Shown here piece after piece: positions 24,065 to 32,811 of a stretch of DNA of 32,811 bases. Origin of the DNA: a virus; the IMG/VR virus record IMGVR_UViG_3300025652_000280, positions 1-32,811 of that record. One strand, given 5' to 3'. The notes beneath the pieces were generated by a model. It ran no database searches. It worked only from the letters and a program-made list of their open reading frames with translations, and had not been told where the DNA came from. The position numbers and the translations under genes were made by a program. How positions within the stretch are numbered: the first letter of the stretch is position 1; every line of letters begins with the position of its first letter.

Positions 24065-27000
24065 ATGGCTGATTACACACCCTTTGGTGTAGTCGAGGAA
24101 GATTTAGATCATACCAAACTACACAAGAAAAGGCACTGGGTAGAAGGTTCTCTTAGACTTTACCACGTAAACCACAACGCTTTACCAACAGAACAAGACT
24201 TAGAAGATTATGAAGGCAACACCTTTCAAGAAAAGATAGCTGATTACGGTTTAAAGCAGATGGCTGGTTTTAATTTTAACATTACAGACCAAGCTATTGA
24301 CACTTATACTATTACACAAAAAGGTGATCAGAAAACTAAAGAAGCTTTTGTCTATATGTTAGATCAATATGACGAAGTTAACTCTAGCTGGCACACAGCA
24401 AAGCAAGCTGGTTGGGAAATGTTAACTGATGCTACTAACTGGTTAGGTATTGCTACACTAGGTACAGGGGCTGTTGTCTCTCAAGCTGCTAAACTAACAG
24501 GCAAAAAGATTGTTAAAGAAACCTTAAAAGGACAAGTTAAAAAGTCTTTAGGTAAAACAATGATGGTTGCTGGATTAGAAGGGGCAGCGCATGGTGCTTC
24601 CTATGATACTATGGATCAAGCTGTTCGAGTTGATGCAGGATCACAGGCAGAGTTCAATGCTGGGCAAACAGCTCTTAGTGCTGGTGTAGGTTTTGTCGCT
24701 GGTGCTGCTGTAGGTACTGCCATTGACTTTACTGCTGCCAAGCTAGGCTCAAGAAAAGCTCGTAAGGCTGTGGAGAAGAAAGCTGCTGAAGATAACTTCG
24801 TTGCTGAACAGATGGCAAAGGAAGCAGTAGAAGAGGCTAAGGTTACACCTAAACCAAAAGCAAAAGAACAGCCCAAGACTGATCCCGATGGATTGCCCGC
24901 TCCTAAGCAAGATGAGTGGACAGGTGTCAAGATGGGGCAGCTTGTGCTTCGTGATGCAAGAGACTTGGTTAACATTAAAGTTGAAAACATTATCGAAGAA
25001 GTAAACATGAATCCTGAGTTTGCTGATGATGTATTGTCTAGGTTTGAAGGACTAGAGCTTCACCGTAAAGAGTTCAGTCAGCTTGTGGTTGATTTCAACA
25101 ACGCTGAGAGATACTTTGGTGATGTAGCCCTTAAGTTAGATGCTATCGTTAATGACACATCTAAGTCAGCTTACGAGAGAGCAATGGCACAAAAAGCTTA
25201 TGATGAAAACCTACCAAAGTTCTTACAGGCTAGTGCTGGTGCAGAACACGTAAACTCCTACAGTGGTCTTGATCTAAACAATGCTAAACTAAGGTCACAA
25301 CTTAAGACTGATCCAGAGACAGGTAAAGTAACTCCAGAAGCTTTACAAATAGCACACGAGAAAACACAGCTTAAAAACTTGAGAGATGTACATGAAAAAT
25401 ATGACCCTCAAATCAACAAGTTGCTTTCTAGTGACGATCCTAAAGAACAAGTAAAAGCTTTTGAGATGTTTCGTGTAAGAGATGACGAAGCAGCTATAAT
25501 AAAAGCGAACCTAAGAGAAGGGCAAACACAAACCAGATATGATAAAATTAATAGAGTAGCTGAGAGATATGTAGAAGCTTCTATTAGTGGTGTGTTCAGC
25601 CCCTCTACAGTTATCATTAACACTGTGTTTCCAATGCTTAAGAACTACACGTACCCCCTAATTGACCAGATTATATCTAGCCCCCTGTCTCTCACTAAGT
25701 GGAGAAGGATGGTTCGGGTGTATGGTCATATGTTTGCAGCTCAAAAAGCAGCACGTAATTCTTTTAAAGCTGCTTGGGAATTTGAACAAACATTACTTAC
25801 TAAGGACATCTCAAGATTTCTTGGAGAAGGTATTAAGAACAAAGGTAAGATGGCAGCTTATATGCGAACCTTTCCTAGACTACTAGGTTCTACTGATGCT
25901 TATAACCAAGAGGTAGCAGCAGCGGGTTATATTGCTGGTGATGCTTTTGACCGTCTCTTAACAAAAGGGATGGACAAGAAACTTAAAGGGGATGAGCTTA
26001 AAAAATACATTGATGATAATATGTCTTTTGAAGTTAACAAAAGCTATGACGAAAAGCTAACAGTAGAGGCACTTGCCCCTATTTATGAAAAAGGACGAGC
26101 GTTAAAACTAGAAGGTGATAAGCTAACTGAGTACGTAGCGAACAATGTTAAGAAGTTTGGTTCTAAAGCTTTTAGACGGCTTGGTGATGACACTAAGATT
26201 AAAGAGCTAAGAACACAAGCTGATATACTGGTTAAACAAAACAAGCGCAAAGATGCACAACCTATGTATGCAGAGGCAGATGAACTAGAAAGGCTCGCTG
26301 CTAACGCTAAGGACTACGTAGAAACTCTTCTCTATAAGAAAGACTTTGAAACAGGTAAGACAGGTCTTGCTGGTGCTATGGAAAGCGGAGCTAAGAGGTT
26401 AGAAGAACTGCATAAATCACACCCTGTTGCTAAAATCTTTGGTCAGTTGTTCTTTAGAACCCCCGCATGGGTGTTCCATGAGTCTGCTAGATTGACTCCT
26501 GCTATTAATCTTTTGCTCCCTCAGTTTAGAAAAGACTTAGCTGGCTTGAACGGTGTAGGCAGACAGGCTAGAGCGCAGACAGAAGCTACACTAGCATTTG
26601 CGTTAATGATGTATGTAACTACGAAGTGGGCGCAAGGTGAGATTACAGGCAGTGCTAATAGAGATTACACCATGACAGGTGAACAAGAAACAGACGGTCT
26701 TGGTGCGTTAAGCATAGCTATTGGTAACGATGGTAAGACAGTTGACTACAAACGCTTTGAACCCTTGCGTATTCCTATTACTATTATGGTAAACGCCCTT
26801 GATGGTGTTGTTGCTACAAGAGAACAGGAAAACTTTGGGAACAGAGGAAAAGGTCTTGATGACAGACTACTAGCGTCAGGCGGTATTGCAATGGCTACTT
26901 TCATCAGTGCCTTCCAAGACTCAGCACTCTTCTCAGGTATTGTAGATACGTTCACCGCTGGATCACGGGCTGTAGGTGCATTTACATCTGATAAGCCCGA

Positions 27001-27727
27001 TGCGAGAGAGGACGGCTGGAGTGTTACTAAAGACTTAGCTCTTAAGAAAGCGTTGATGATTGTTCCAAGTATTATCAAGAAAGGTCAGGTGGCTGCGGGT
27101 GCTTCCGAACTAACCTCTCCTGTTAATGTTAAACAGAGGGTTCTAGCAAGCTTCGCCCCCAACCATCCAGCAATACCACGTAAGTATGATATTTTCGGTA
27201 ACATAAGAGAGATAGATAATCCAATGACAGTTATGAATCCTTTTTGGTACTCTACACAGGAGCAACGTGCTTCTGGTAGGTCTACAGAAGAGCTTGAAGT
27301 AAACGAATGGATTAATGAGCTTGAGCAATCAGGTTATGGTAACTTTACCAGAGCTAAGTTTAGAACTAATAAGCTCGGTAAAATTGATATTAGAGAAGTT
27401 AACATTATCCATGACGGTATTGAGGTTAGTCTATACGATGCTATGATGGCAGAGATTAACAAACCTTACATTAAGAAAAGATTAGTTAAGTCCTTACACA
27501 GACTTAGTAAATCAACAAAACCTTTAGGCAATCCAGCAGAACCCGCTTTTCATGGTGAGCCTGTTAAGGACGCTAAAAAAGCTATTAGCGATGCTAAAGA
27601 AAAGGCTCTTGAAAGAGTGTTAATGAACTCTAAAACCACACTTAAAGAAAGTGGGAAACCTCTTAAATCTATGGTTCTCGAACGACAGAATAAAATACAA
27701 AACTCTATACGTGGCGTATTTAACTAA
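24065..27727 (+). CDS. Internal virion protein D (T7 gp16-like ejection protein)
   Basis: The 1220-residue protein (T7 gp16 is 1318) is the largest of the internal core. Unlike T7 gp16, the N-terminus (MADYTPFGVVEEDLDHTKLH) shows no lytic transglycosylase motif. Hydrophobic Gly/Ala-rich segments at about 125-220 (GAVVSQAAKL, SAGVGFVAGAAVGTAIDFTA) may insert in the inner membrane. Later parts have the gp16 pattern, such as ISGVFSPSTVIINTVFP, FFRTPAWVFHESARLTPAINLLLP and DGKTVDYKRFEPLRIPI. It would complete the channel for DNA entry. Confidence 0.85.
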   Translation: MADYTPFGVVEEDLDHTKLHKKRHWVEGSLRLYHVNHNALPTEQDLEDYEGNTFQEKIADYGLKQMAGFNFNITDQAIDTYTITQKGDQKTKEAFVYMLDQYDEVNSSWHTAKQAGWEMLTDATNWLGIATLGTGAVVSQAAKLTGKKIVKETLKGQVKKSLGKTMMVAGLEGAAHGASYDTMDQAVRVDAGSQAEFNAGQTALSAGVGFVAGAAVGTAIDFTAAKLGSRKARKAVEKKAAEDNFVAEQMAKEAVEEAKVTPKPKAKEQPKTDPDGLPAPKQDEWTGVKMGQLVLRDARDLVNIKVENIIEEVNMNPEFADDVLSRFEGLELHRKEFSQLVVDFNNAERYFGDVALKLDAIVNDTSKSAYERAMAQKAYDENLPKFLQASAGAEHVNSYSGLDLNNAKLRSQLKTDPETGKVTPEALQIAHEKTQLKNLRDVHEKYDPQINKLLSSDDPKEQVKAFEMFRVRDDEAAIIKANLREGQTQTRYDKINRVAERYVEASISGVFSPSTVIINTVFPMLKNYTYPLIDQIISSPLSLTKWRRMVRVYGHMFAAQKAARNSFKAAWEFEQTLLTKDISRFLGEGIKNKGKMAAYMRTFPRLLGSTDAYNQEVAAAGYIAGDAFDRLLTKGMDKKLKGDELKKYIDDNMSFEVNKSYDEKLTVEALAPIYEKGRALKLEGDKLTEYVANNVKKFGSKAFRRLGDDTKIKELRTQADILVKQNKRKDAQPMYAEADELERLAANAKDYVETLLYKKDFETGKTGLAGAMESGAKRLEELHKSHPVAKIFGQLFFRTPAWVFHESARLTPAINLLLPQFRKDLAGLNGVGRQARAQTEATLAFALMMYVTTKWAQGEITGSANRDYTMTGEQETDGLGALSIAIGNDGKTVDYKRFEPLRIPITIMVNALDGVVATREQENFGNRGKGLDDRLLASGGIAMATFISAFQDSALFSGIVDTFTAGSRAVGAFTSDKPDAREDGWSVTKDLALKKALMIVPSIIKKGQVAAGASELTSPVNVKQRVLASFAPNHPAIPRKYDIFGNIREIDNPMTVMNPFWYSTQEQRASGRSTEELEVNEWINELEQSGYGNFTRAKFRTNKLGKIDIREVNIIHDGIEVSLYDAMMAEINKPYIKKRLVKSLHRLSKSTKPLGNPAEPAFHGEPVKDAKKAISDAKEKALERVLMNSKTTLKESGKPLKSMVLERQNKIQNSIRGVFN

Positions 27728-27739
27728 CAGGATAAATAA

Positions 27740-30700
27740 ATGGCAAACTCAATTAAGAAATACACTTGGAGCGGCACACACAACACAAACGCTGTGTTCG
27801 TAGCTCCAAACACACTAGCGGGAAGAGAAGCTACCGATCTTAAAGTTAAGGTGGGGAATACACTACTCAATAGTAACCAATACTCACTTCCAGTAAACTT
27901 AGGTATTACCCACGTACAGTTTAACCAAGGTTTCACACCTAACGTAGGTGATCCTATAAGGATATACCGAGAAACAAACCACACTGCTAGACTTGTAGAC
28001 TTTGTAGATGGTTCTCTACTTACTTCTGAAACTTTAGATTTGGATTCAAACCAACTCTTTAACATAGCTCAAGAAGCTTATGACAAAGGTGACGAAGCAA
28101 CTATAGGTAGTGAGAGTTTTTACTACTCACAGGGAGACGCACCAACGAACGTAGCTGTCGGTACTTTGTGGTATGACACCAGTTCTTCTACAAACACCTT
28201 ACAGGTTTGGAGTGGCACAGAGTGGCAAGCAACAGCTCCTGCTAAAGTTAAAAAGACTTACCAAAGAGTTACAACAAACGGCTTCTTACAAGTAGCTAAT
28301 AATGCACACTCATCTGGTAAAACTAAATTTGCAGATACTGCTTTTAAAACACACTCATCGTTATACCTTAACGGTGTTAAACTAGTTGAAGCATCAACCT
28401 TAGCTAACATACCGTCTAAAGGAGATTACTTCTTATCTGGTGGTGATGTTATATTACTAAACCTAAGCTCAGATACAGATGTCTTGGTATCAGAAACTTT
28501 TGATGGTTCTTTCAGTTCTTCTGTAACTGCCTCTGAAGCTAATGCTTTAGATTATAAGAACCAAGCAGGGCAATCTTCTACGGGTGCTGCACAAAGCGCA
28601 TCCTCAGCTAGTGATTTCAAAGACGATGCTGAAGCTTTTGCAAGTGACGCTCAGAAATATTCAGACACCGCTAAGGATACTGCTTTTACTACAAGCACAG
28701 GTTTAGCTAATCAATACTCTGCTAGACACTTTGCAGCCCACGCAGCTGATGCTTCCTCCGCAGCCTTGGGCGTTGTTTTAGACGCTAATGTACAAAGAAT
28801 AGGTATGGACTTAGGTATTGGAAGTAACTCTAAGATTAACATAGTAGCTGCTGATATAGATAAAGTAGAAGATGTAGCTGGTATTATTAATGATGTTACT
28901 AGTGTGTCTAACTTAGGTAATGAACTAGACACCATAGTTAACAAATACGATGGTACTACTAACGCATCAGGAACTAACAAAAACATTGTACAGATAGACA
29001 CTGTTGCTGATAACATCGGTGACGTTAATACTGTAGCTGCTGATACAAGTAAGATTGATACCATAGCTAGTGACTTAGATACTGGTGCATCTTCTTTTAT
29101 CAAGAAAGTAAGCGATGGTATGGTAAGTGTTACTGCGGTAGCCTCACTTGTTGGTACAGCTCTAGCTAATGGTATTACATGGTTGGCTAACGCTACAAAC
29201 CAAAACACCCTCGGTGCAGTTGAAGGTAAGATTGCAGAGATAGACGCAGTTGAAGCTAAACTAACTCAGATAGACGCTGTTGCAGGAGTTGCTGATGAAG
29301 TAGCTGTTGTTGGTGAGTCTGGTTATAAAGGTAATGTACAAACAGTAGCTAACACCGACTACAAAGCTAAAGTAACAACTGTTGCTTCTATGCAAGACGA
29401 TGTAAACACTGTAGCTTCTGCTTCAAGTGATATAGATACTATAACAACTGGTGCTAACTTAAGTAACATTGGAACTGTAGTGTCTAACATCAGTGCTGTT
29501 CAAGGAGCTTCAACTAACGCTGCTACTGCTTCTACTGGTGCATCTACAGCAACAATTAAAGCAAACGAAGCTAGTGTGTCAGAAGCTAACGCTGAGACAT
29601 ACATGAACACGGCTTCAGGTCATGCCACTACTGCTGGTACTCATAAGACTGCTGCTCAATCAGCACAAGCTGCTGCCGAAGCTGCTCAGTCAATAGCAGA
29701 AGGTGCAAGTACTTCAGCTTCAAGCTCTAAAACACAAGCTGCTGCTAGTGAGAACAACGCTGCTGCAAGTGCTGCTTCTGCACAAAACAGTGCATCAAGT
29801 GCTACGGCTAGTGAGAACCAAGCTGAAGTGTACATGAATGCCTCTAACGATTGGGATTCATTCTACCAGAAGAGATACTTAGGGGATGCAAGTTCAAACC
29901 CTAGTGTTGATACTGCGGGCAATGCACTAGAAAACGGTGCGTTGTATTTTAACACTTCTGATAACACTATGTATGTGTTCAACGGCTCTACTTGGGTAGC
30001 GGCTGAAAGCACAATCAATAATGTTAACTACGGTGCTAACCTAGCGTCTAACCTTAACACTAATAACCATGACATTAGCTTTGGTGCTGGTGATAAGGCT
30101 CAGTTTGGTGCAGGGAATGACCTACAGATTTATCATGATGGTTCTACAAGTTACATAGATGATTCAGGAACTGGCAATCTTATTATCAAGTCAGAAGATT
30201 TTTACGTGTACGGTTCTGCGACTTTAGAGCCTAAAATACGTGCAATAACTAACGCTGAAGTTGGGTTGTATCACAACGGCTCTGAAAAACTAGCCACAAC
30301 ATCCACAGGTATAGACGTTACTGGTTCAGTAAAAGCAATAGAATCAGGCGATAACGCCTCAATAGTTATGAGGGGTTTTAACTCTTCAACCGATTCTGGA
30401 TTAGCTTCCCTCTTTTCAGGTACAACTAGAAGTGCATTTGGTGGCTTAATAGAAAGCGGAACTAACGGTCAAGTTGTTGTAGGTGTTAGAAACAATGACA
30501 ACAGTGATGGTTTTTCTGTAGTATCAGGGGGCAATGACCCTGAATACATGGACGATAATACTTATGACAGTGAACTATTTACAGTACGTTCATCAGGCAA
30601 CGTAGGTATAGGTACTAGTAGTCCTAACTATCTGCTACACATTCACGAACCATCAGATACTACAGTTCGTTTTCAAATAACTAATAGTAATACTGGGTCA

Positions 30701-32425
30701 GCGGTTGGTGATGGATTTCAAATTATTCAAAATGGTTCAGCACAATCAAATAAAGTAAACCTTTTAAATTATGAAAACTCGGCTCTCGGTATATGGACAA
30801 ACAATACTGAAAGACTGCATATAACGGCATCAGGCAACGTAGGTATAGGTACTAGTAGTCCTGCAGGTAAACTTGAAGTATCTTCTGCTGATTTTGACAC
30901 ATTATATTTGACACGTTCCACCGCAGGTTCTGCTACTATATTGATGAAGAACTCTAGCAATAACGGTGGGCTTATACAGTCTATGGGAAATGGCGGGCTA
31001 TCCTTCTTTAGCACTGTTAGTAATTCTAGCTCTGAACGCCTCCGTATTGACGCATCAGGCAACGTAGGTATAGGTACTACTAGTCCTTCTGAAGCATTAG
31101 AGGTAAATGGAAACCTAGCGTTTTCTGGTGGTTCTGATAAAGGAATCATTGGACCTGATTTTAGGTCTTTAAATATATTTGCTAATCCTAACTCTACTAG
31201 TGAAGGAATTAAGTTTAGTACAGACGGGGGAGCGACAACTGAAGTCTTTATACAAGATGGTGGCAAGGTAGGTATCGGTAGTACTAACCCACAAGATTTA
31301 CTTCATATCAACTCTGACACAACAGACGCAAGGATTTTACTAGATGGTCATACTAACTTTGATGCTGAGTTAAAGTTTGCTGAAAATGGTTCTATCAAGT
31401 ACACAGTAGGGCATGATGCGGCTACAGATTCTTTCAGAATTGGTACAACTAATGTTGATACTAATCCAAGACTAGTCATTGACTCATCAGGCAACGTAGG
31501 TATAGGTACTACTAGTCCTGACTTTTCATTGTCTGTCGGAAATGACTCAGATTCTTTCAACTATGTATCTATTAGGGCTTCTAACACAGGTAGTGCAGGT
31601 TACTTGTTCTCAGACGCACAAGACTCTGATGTAGGTTATGTAAATTACAACCACGCTACGAATCACATGGGTTTCGGAGCTAACGGCTCTGAAGCAGCAA
31701 GGATTGACTCATCAGGCAACCTGTTGGTGGGCACTACTTCAAGTTCATCAAGCACAGCAGGTATTAAACTGTCGTCAGCAGGCACTGCAAGTTTTGTAAG
31801 GAGTGGAGTGCAACCTGTTTACGTTAATAGACTTACAAACGATGGTGATTTAGCAGTATTCGCCAAAGACGGTCAACCTGTAGGGTCTATTGGTACTGAA
31901 ACTAATAGTTTAGTTATAGATACTCCTAGTAACGGTTCTGCTTTAATACTTGAAGGCTCAAATACTAGTGGAACAACTACTAGACTTGCTATGAGTAATG
32001 CAGGTGGTTCAGAAGCATTTAGACCGTTTAACGCAGATAGTGATGCTTTATTTGATTTAGGCTCTGGTACAAGACGCTTCAAAGACCTCTATCGTTCAGG
32101 TTCAACTTATTCAACATCTGACAGAAACAAGAAGCAGGACATTAGAGACTTAACTGATGCAGAAGCTAGAGTAGCTGTAGTAGCTAAAGGCTCTCTAAAA
32201 GCATTCAGATATATTGATACTGTAGAAGCAGAGGGCGATGATGCAAACATACACTTTGGTATTATTGCACAGGACTTGAAGGCGGCATTTGAAGCAGAGG
32301 GTTTAAACGCTAACAACTATCAAGTATTAAAAACTTCAACGTATACAGACGATGATGGTGTAGAGCAGACTACATACAGCGTTTGTTATGAAAACTTACT
32401 AGCATTTATAATTTCAGCAATTTAA
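27740..32425 (+). CDS. Tail fibre with T7 gp17-like anchor and S74 chaperone
   Basis: The 1561-residue fibre has four parts. Residues 1-155 match the T7 gp17 particle-binding domain (RLVDFVDGSLLTSETLDLDSNQ). About 350-600 is a repetitive V/I/D-rich shaft (TVADNIGDVNTVAADTSKID). About 590-700 is an Ala/Ser-rich trimeric coiled coil. From about 760 come repeats of SGNVGIGTSSP. The C-terminus is a peptidase S74 intramolecular chaperone with Ser1460 and Lys1465 in STSDRNKKQDIRD and HFGIIAQDLKAAFEAEG; these chaperones cut themselves off after trimer folding, here expected before Ser1460. Three copies per fibre would recognise the host surface. Confidence 0.95.
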   Translation: MANSIKKYTWSGTHNTNAVFVAPNTLAGREATDLKVKVGNTLLNSNQYSLPVNLGITHVQFNQGFTPNVGDPIRIYRETNHTARLVDFVDGSLLTSETLDLDSNQLFNIAQEAYDKGDEATIGSESFYYSQGDAPTNVAVGTLWYDTSSSTNTLQVWSGTEWQATAPAKVKKTYQRVTTNGFLQVANNAHSSGKTKFADTAFKTHSSLYLNGVKLVEASTLANIPSKGDYFLSGGDVILLNLSSDTDVLVSETFDGSFSSSVTASEANALDYKNQAGQSSTGAAQSASSASDFKDDAEAFASDAQKYSDTAKDTAFTTSTGLANQYSARHFAAHAADASSAALGVVLDANVQRIGMDLGIGSNSKINIVAADIDKVEDVAGIINDVTSVSNLGNELDTIVNKYDGTTNASGTNKNIVQIDTVADNIGDVNTVAADTSKIDTIASDLDTGASSFIKKVSDGMVSVTAVASLVGTALANGITWLANATNQNTLGAVEGKIAEIDAVEAKLTQIDAVAGVADEVAVVGESGYKGNVQTVANTDYKAKVTTVASMQDDVNTVASASSDIDTITTGANLSNIGTVVSNISAVQGASTNAATASTGASTATIKANEASVSEANAETYMNTASGHATTAGTHKTAAQSAQAAAEAAQSIAEGASTSASSSKTQAAASENNAAASAASAQNSASSATASENQAEVYMNASNDWDSFYQKRYLGDASSNPSVDTAGNALENGALYFNTSDNTMYVFNGSTWVAAESTINNVNYGANLASNLNTNNHDISFGAGDKAQFGAGNDLQIYHDGSTSYIDDSGTGNLIIKSEDFYVYGSATLEPKIRAITNAEVGLYHNGSEKLATTSTGIDVTGSVKAIESGDNASIVMRGFNSSTDSGLASLFSGTTRSAFGGLIESGTNGQVVVGVRNNDNSDGFSVVSGGNDPEYMDDNTYDSELFTVRSSGNVGIGTSSPNYLLHIHEPSDTTVRFQITNSNTGSAVGDGFQIIQNGSAQSNKVNLLNYENSALGIWTNNTERLHITASGNVGIGTSSPAGKLEVSSADFDTLYLTRSTAGSATILMKNSSNNGGLIQSMGNGGLSFFSTVSNSSSERLRIDASGNVGIGTTSPSEALEVNGNLAFSGGSDKGIIGPDFRSLNIFANPNSTSEGIKFSTDGGATTEVFIQDGGKVGIGSTNPQDLLHINSDTTDARILLDGHTNFDAELKFAENGSIKYTVGHDAATDSFRIGTTNVDTNPRLVIDSSGNVGIGTTSPDFSLSVGNDSDSFNYVSIRASNTGSAGYLFSDAQDSDVGYVNYNHATNHMGFGANGSEAARIDSSGNLLVGTTSSSSSTAGIKLSSAGTASFVRSGVQPVYVNRLTNDGDLAVFAKDGQPVGSIGTETNSLVIDTPSNGSALILEGSNTSGTTTRLAMSNAGGSEAFRPFNADSDALFDLGSGTRRFKDLYRSGSTYSTSDRNKKQDIRDLTDAEARVAVVAKGSLKAFRYIDTVEAEGDDANIHFGIIAQDLKAAFEAEGLNANNYQVLKTSTYTDDDGVEQTTYSVCYENLLAFIISAI
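30591..31519 (+). repeat. Near-identical 35-base direct repeats within the tail fibre gene
   Basis: Four copies start at 30591, 30828, 31053 and 31485, each beginning CATCAGGCAACGTAGGTATA and ending with GGTACTA(G/C)TAGTCCT. The first two are identical, as are the last two; the pairs differ by one base. They encode SGNVGIGT(S/T)SP. A fifth, diverged copy begins at 31710 (CATCAGGCAACC), and a protein-level relative (GKVGIGSTNP) is at about 31262. Identity at codon third positions exceeds what the protein needs. Confidence 0.9.
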
Positions 32426-32438
32426 CTCGGAGCAAACA

Positions 32439-32726
32439 ATGAACTTTACAATATCAACTTTAGAAAGCAACACAGACGGTGGCGTTATCGTAGCACATTG
32501 GCAAGTAAACAAAGCCTCTGGTGAGAACGTAGCTACTTCATACGGTACTGTAGGATTTACTCCTGATGCAGATGCAGATGGTTACACAGCTTATGACAGC
32601 TTAACCGAAGCTGACGTAACCGCATGGGTTACAGAGTCGTTAGACACTGAAGCTCTTGAGGCTTCACTAGACGCTGACTTAGCAGAACAAGCTACTCCGT
32701 CTGTAACTGTAGGGACACCTTGGTAA
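32439..32726 (+). CDS. Small post-fibre protein, function unknown (95 aa)
   Basis: The acidic 95-residue product begins MNFTISTLESNTDGGVIVAH and reads on through YGTVGFTPDADADGY, LTEADVTAWVTESL and a final VTVGTPW. Small proteins with a strand-rich N-half, an EAxVxAWV helix and a PW ending follow tail fibre genes in many marine phages; from memory this is the DUF7936 type, but I could not check. CGGAG at 32427-32431 is the ribosome site. It overlaps the next gene as TAATG. Confidence 0.7.
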   Translation: MNFTISTLESNTDGGVIVAHWQVNKASGENVATSYGTVGFTPDADADGYTAYDSLTEADVTAWVTESLDTEALEASLDADLAEQATPSVTVGTPW

Positions 32727-32811
32727 TGATTACAATCGGAGATAAGACATACACGGAAGAGGACTTGAGCGGGGAACAACTCGCTCAGGTTCAACGTATC
32801 AACTCATTGAG
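32726..32811 (+). CDS. Start of a small protein, cut by window end
   Basis: ATG 32726 shares its A with the previous stop (TAATG). The first 28 residues begin MITIGDKTYTEEDLSGEQLA and continue QVQRINSL. The pattern of a short beta pair with GDKxYxxEDLSxEQ and then a helix is like small DUF6447-type phage proteins located after tail fibre genes; the family call is tentative because the end is missing. Confidence 0.6.
   Translation, partial: MITIGDKTYTEEDLSGEQLAQVQRINSL

Noticed and set aside
30591-31519. CRISPR-like array
   Set aside because: The repeats are in frame in the tail fibre, encode SGNVGIGTSSP, and have spacers of unequal length that are all coding.
30769-31560. Minus-strand ORFs with repeated LVVPIPTLPD
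   Set aside because: These are the reverse complement of the tail fibre repeats. They lack ribosome sites, and the whole genome is transcribed on the + strand.

Overview
This window looks like most of the genome of a temperate, T7-like podophage (Autographiviridae type), read entirely on the + strand. No convincing gene lies on the - strand. The gene order is the T7 order: RNA polymerase, ssDNA-binding protein, endonuclease I, primase/helicase, DNA polymerase, exonuclease, nucleotide metabolism, portal, scaffold, capsid, tail tubular A and B, internal virion proteins, tail fibre. A vitamin B12-dependent (class II) ribonucleotide reductase, a MazG pyrophosphohydrolase, a compact DNA polymerase and a fibre built of VGIGTSSP-type repeats with an S74 chaperone suggest a marine heterotrophic proteobacterial host. 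There are no photosynthesis genes. A host tRNA-Phe fragment at the presumed attachment site fits a proteobacterium but does not fix the genus. Lysis and terminase genes are not seen and presumably lie outside the window.

Layout. 1-250: the end of one gene and a small conserved phage ORF. 236-2100: a lysogeny module with a palindrome and promoter-like elements, a winged-helix regulator, a 30-residue membrane peptide, a tyrosine integrase, three 10-bp-phased repeats and a tRNA-Phe 5'-half that is probably attP. 2110-4547: the T7-type RNA polymerase, encoded as two cistrons joined by an ATGA overlap. 4550-12673: replication and nucleotide metabolism. 12704-17010: small proteins, portal, scaffold and capsid, with two terminators flanking the capsid gene. 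17027-32425: tail, ejection proteins and tail fibre. 32439-32811: small post-fibre genes, the last cut by the window end.

How it works together. An identical 19-base sequence ending CCTATAG lies before the ssDNA-binding protein gene and again before the head genes; it is the best candidate for the promoter of the phage's own RNA polymerase and would start the replication and virion transcripts. The regulator, integrase and attP would give the lysogenic option. RNR and MazG would raise and clean the dNTP pool for the DNA polymerase, while exonuclease, endonuclease I and a PD-(D/E)XK nuclease degrade or resolve DNA.

The most notable points are the two-gene RNA polymerase, split near T7 residue 300 with every catalytic residue kept; an attP carrying the 5' half rather than the 3' half of a tRNA, so integration would put the rebuilt tRNA directly behind int; a DNA polymerase without the thioredoxin-binding loop; an apparent extra beta-rich domain in the tail nozzle; and near-identical DNA repeats in the tail fibre. 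There is no gene-free stretch longer than 300 bases; the longest, 1851-2109, holds the attachment site.
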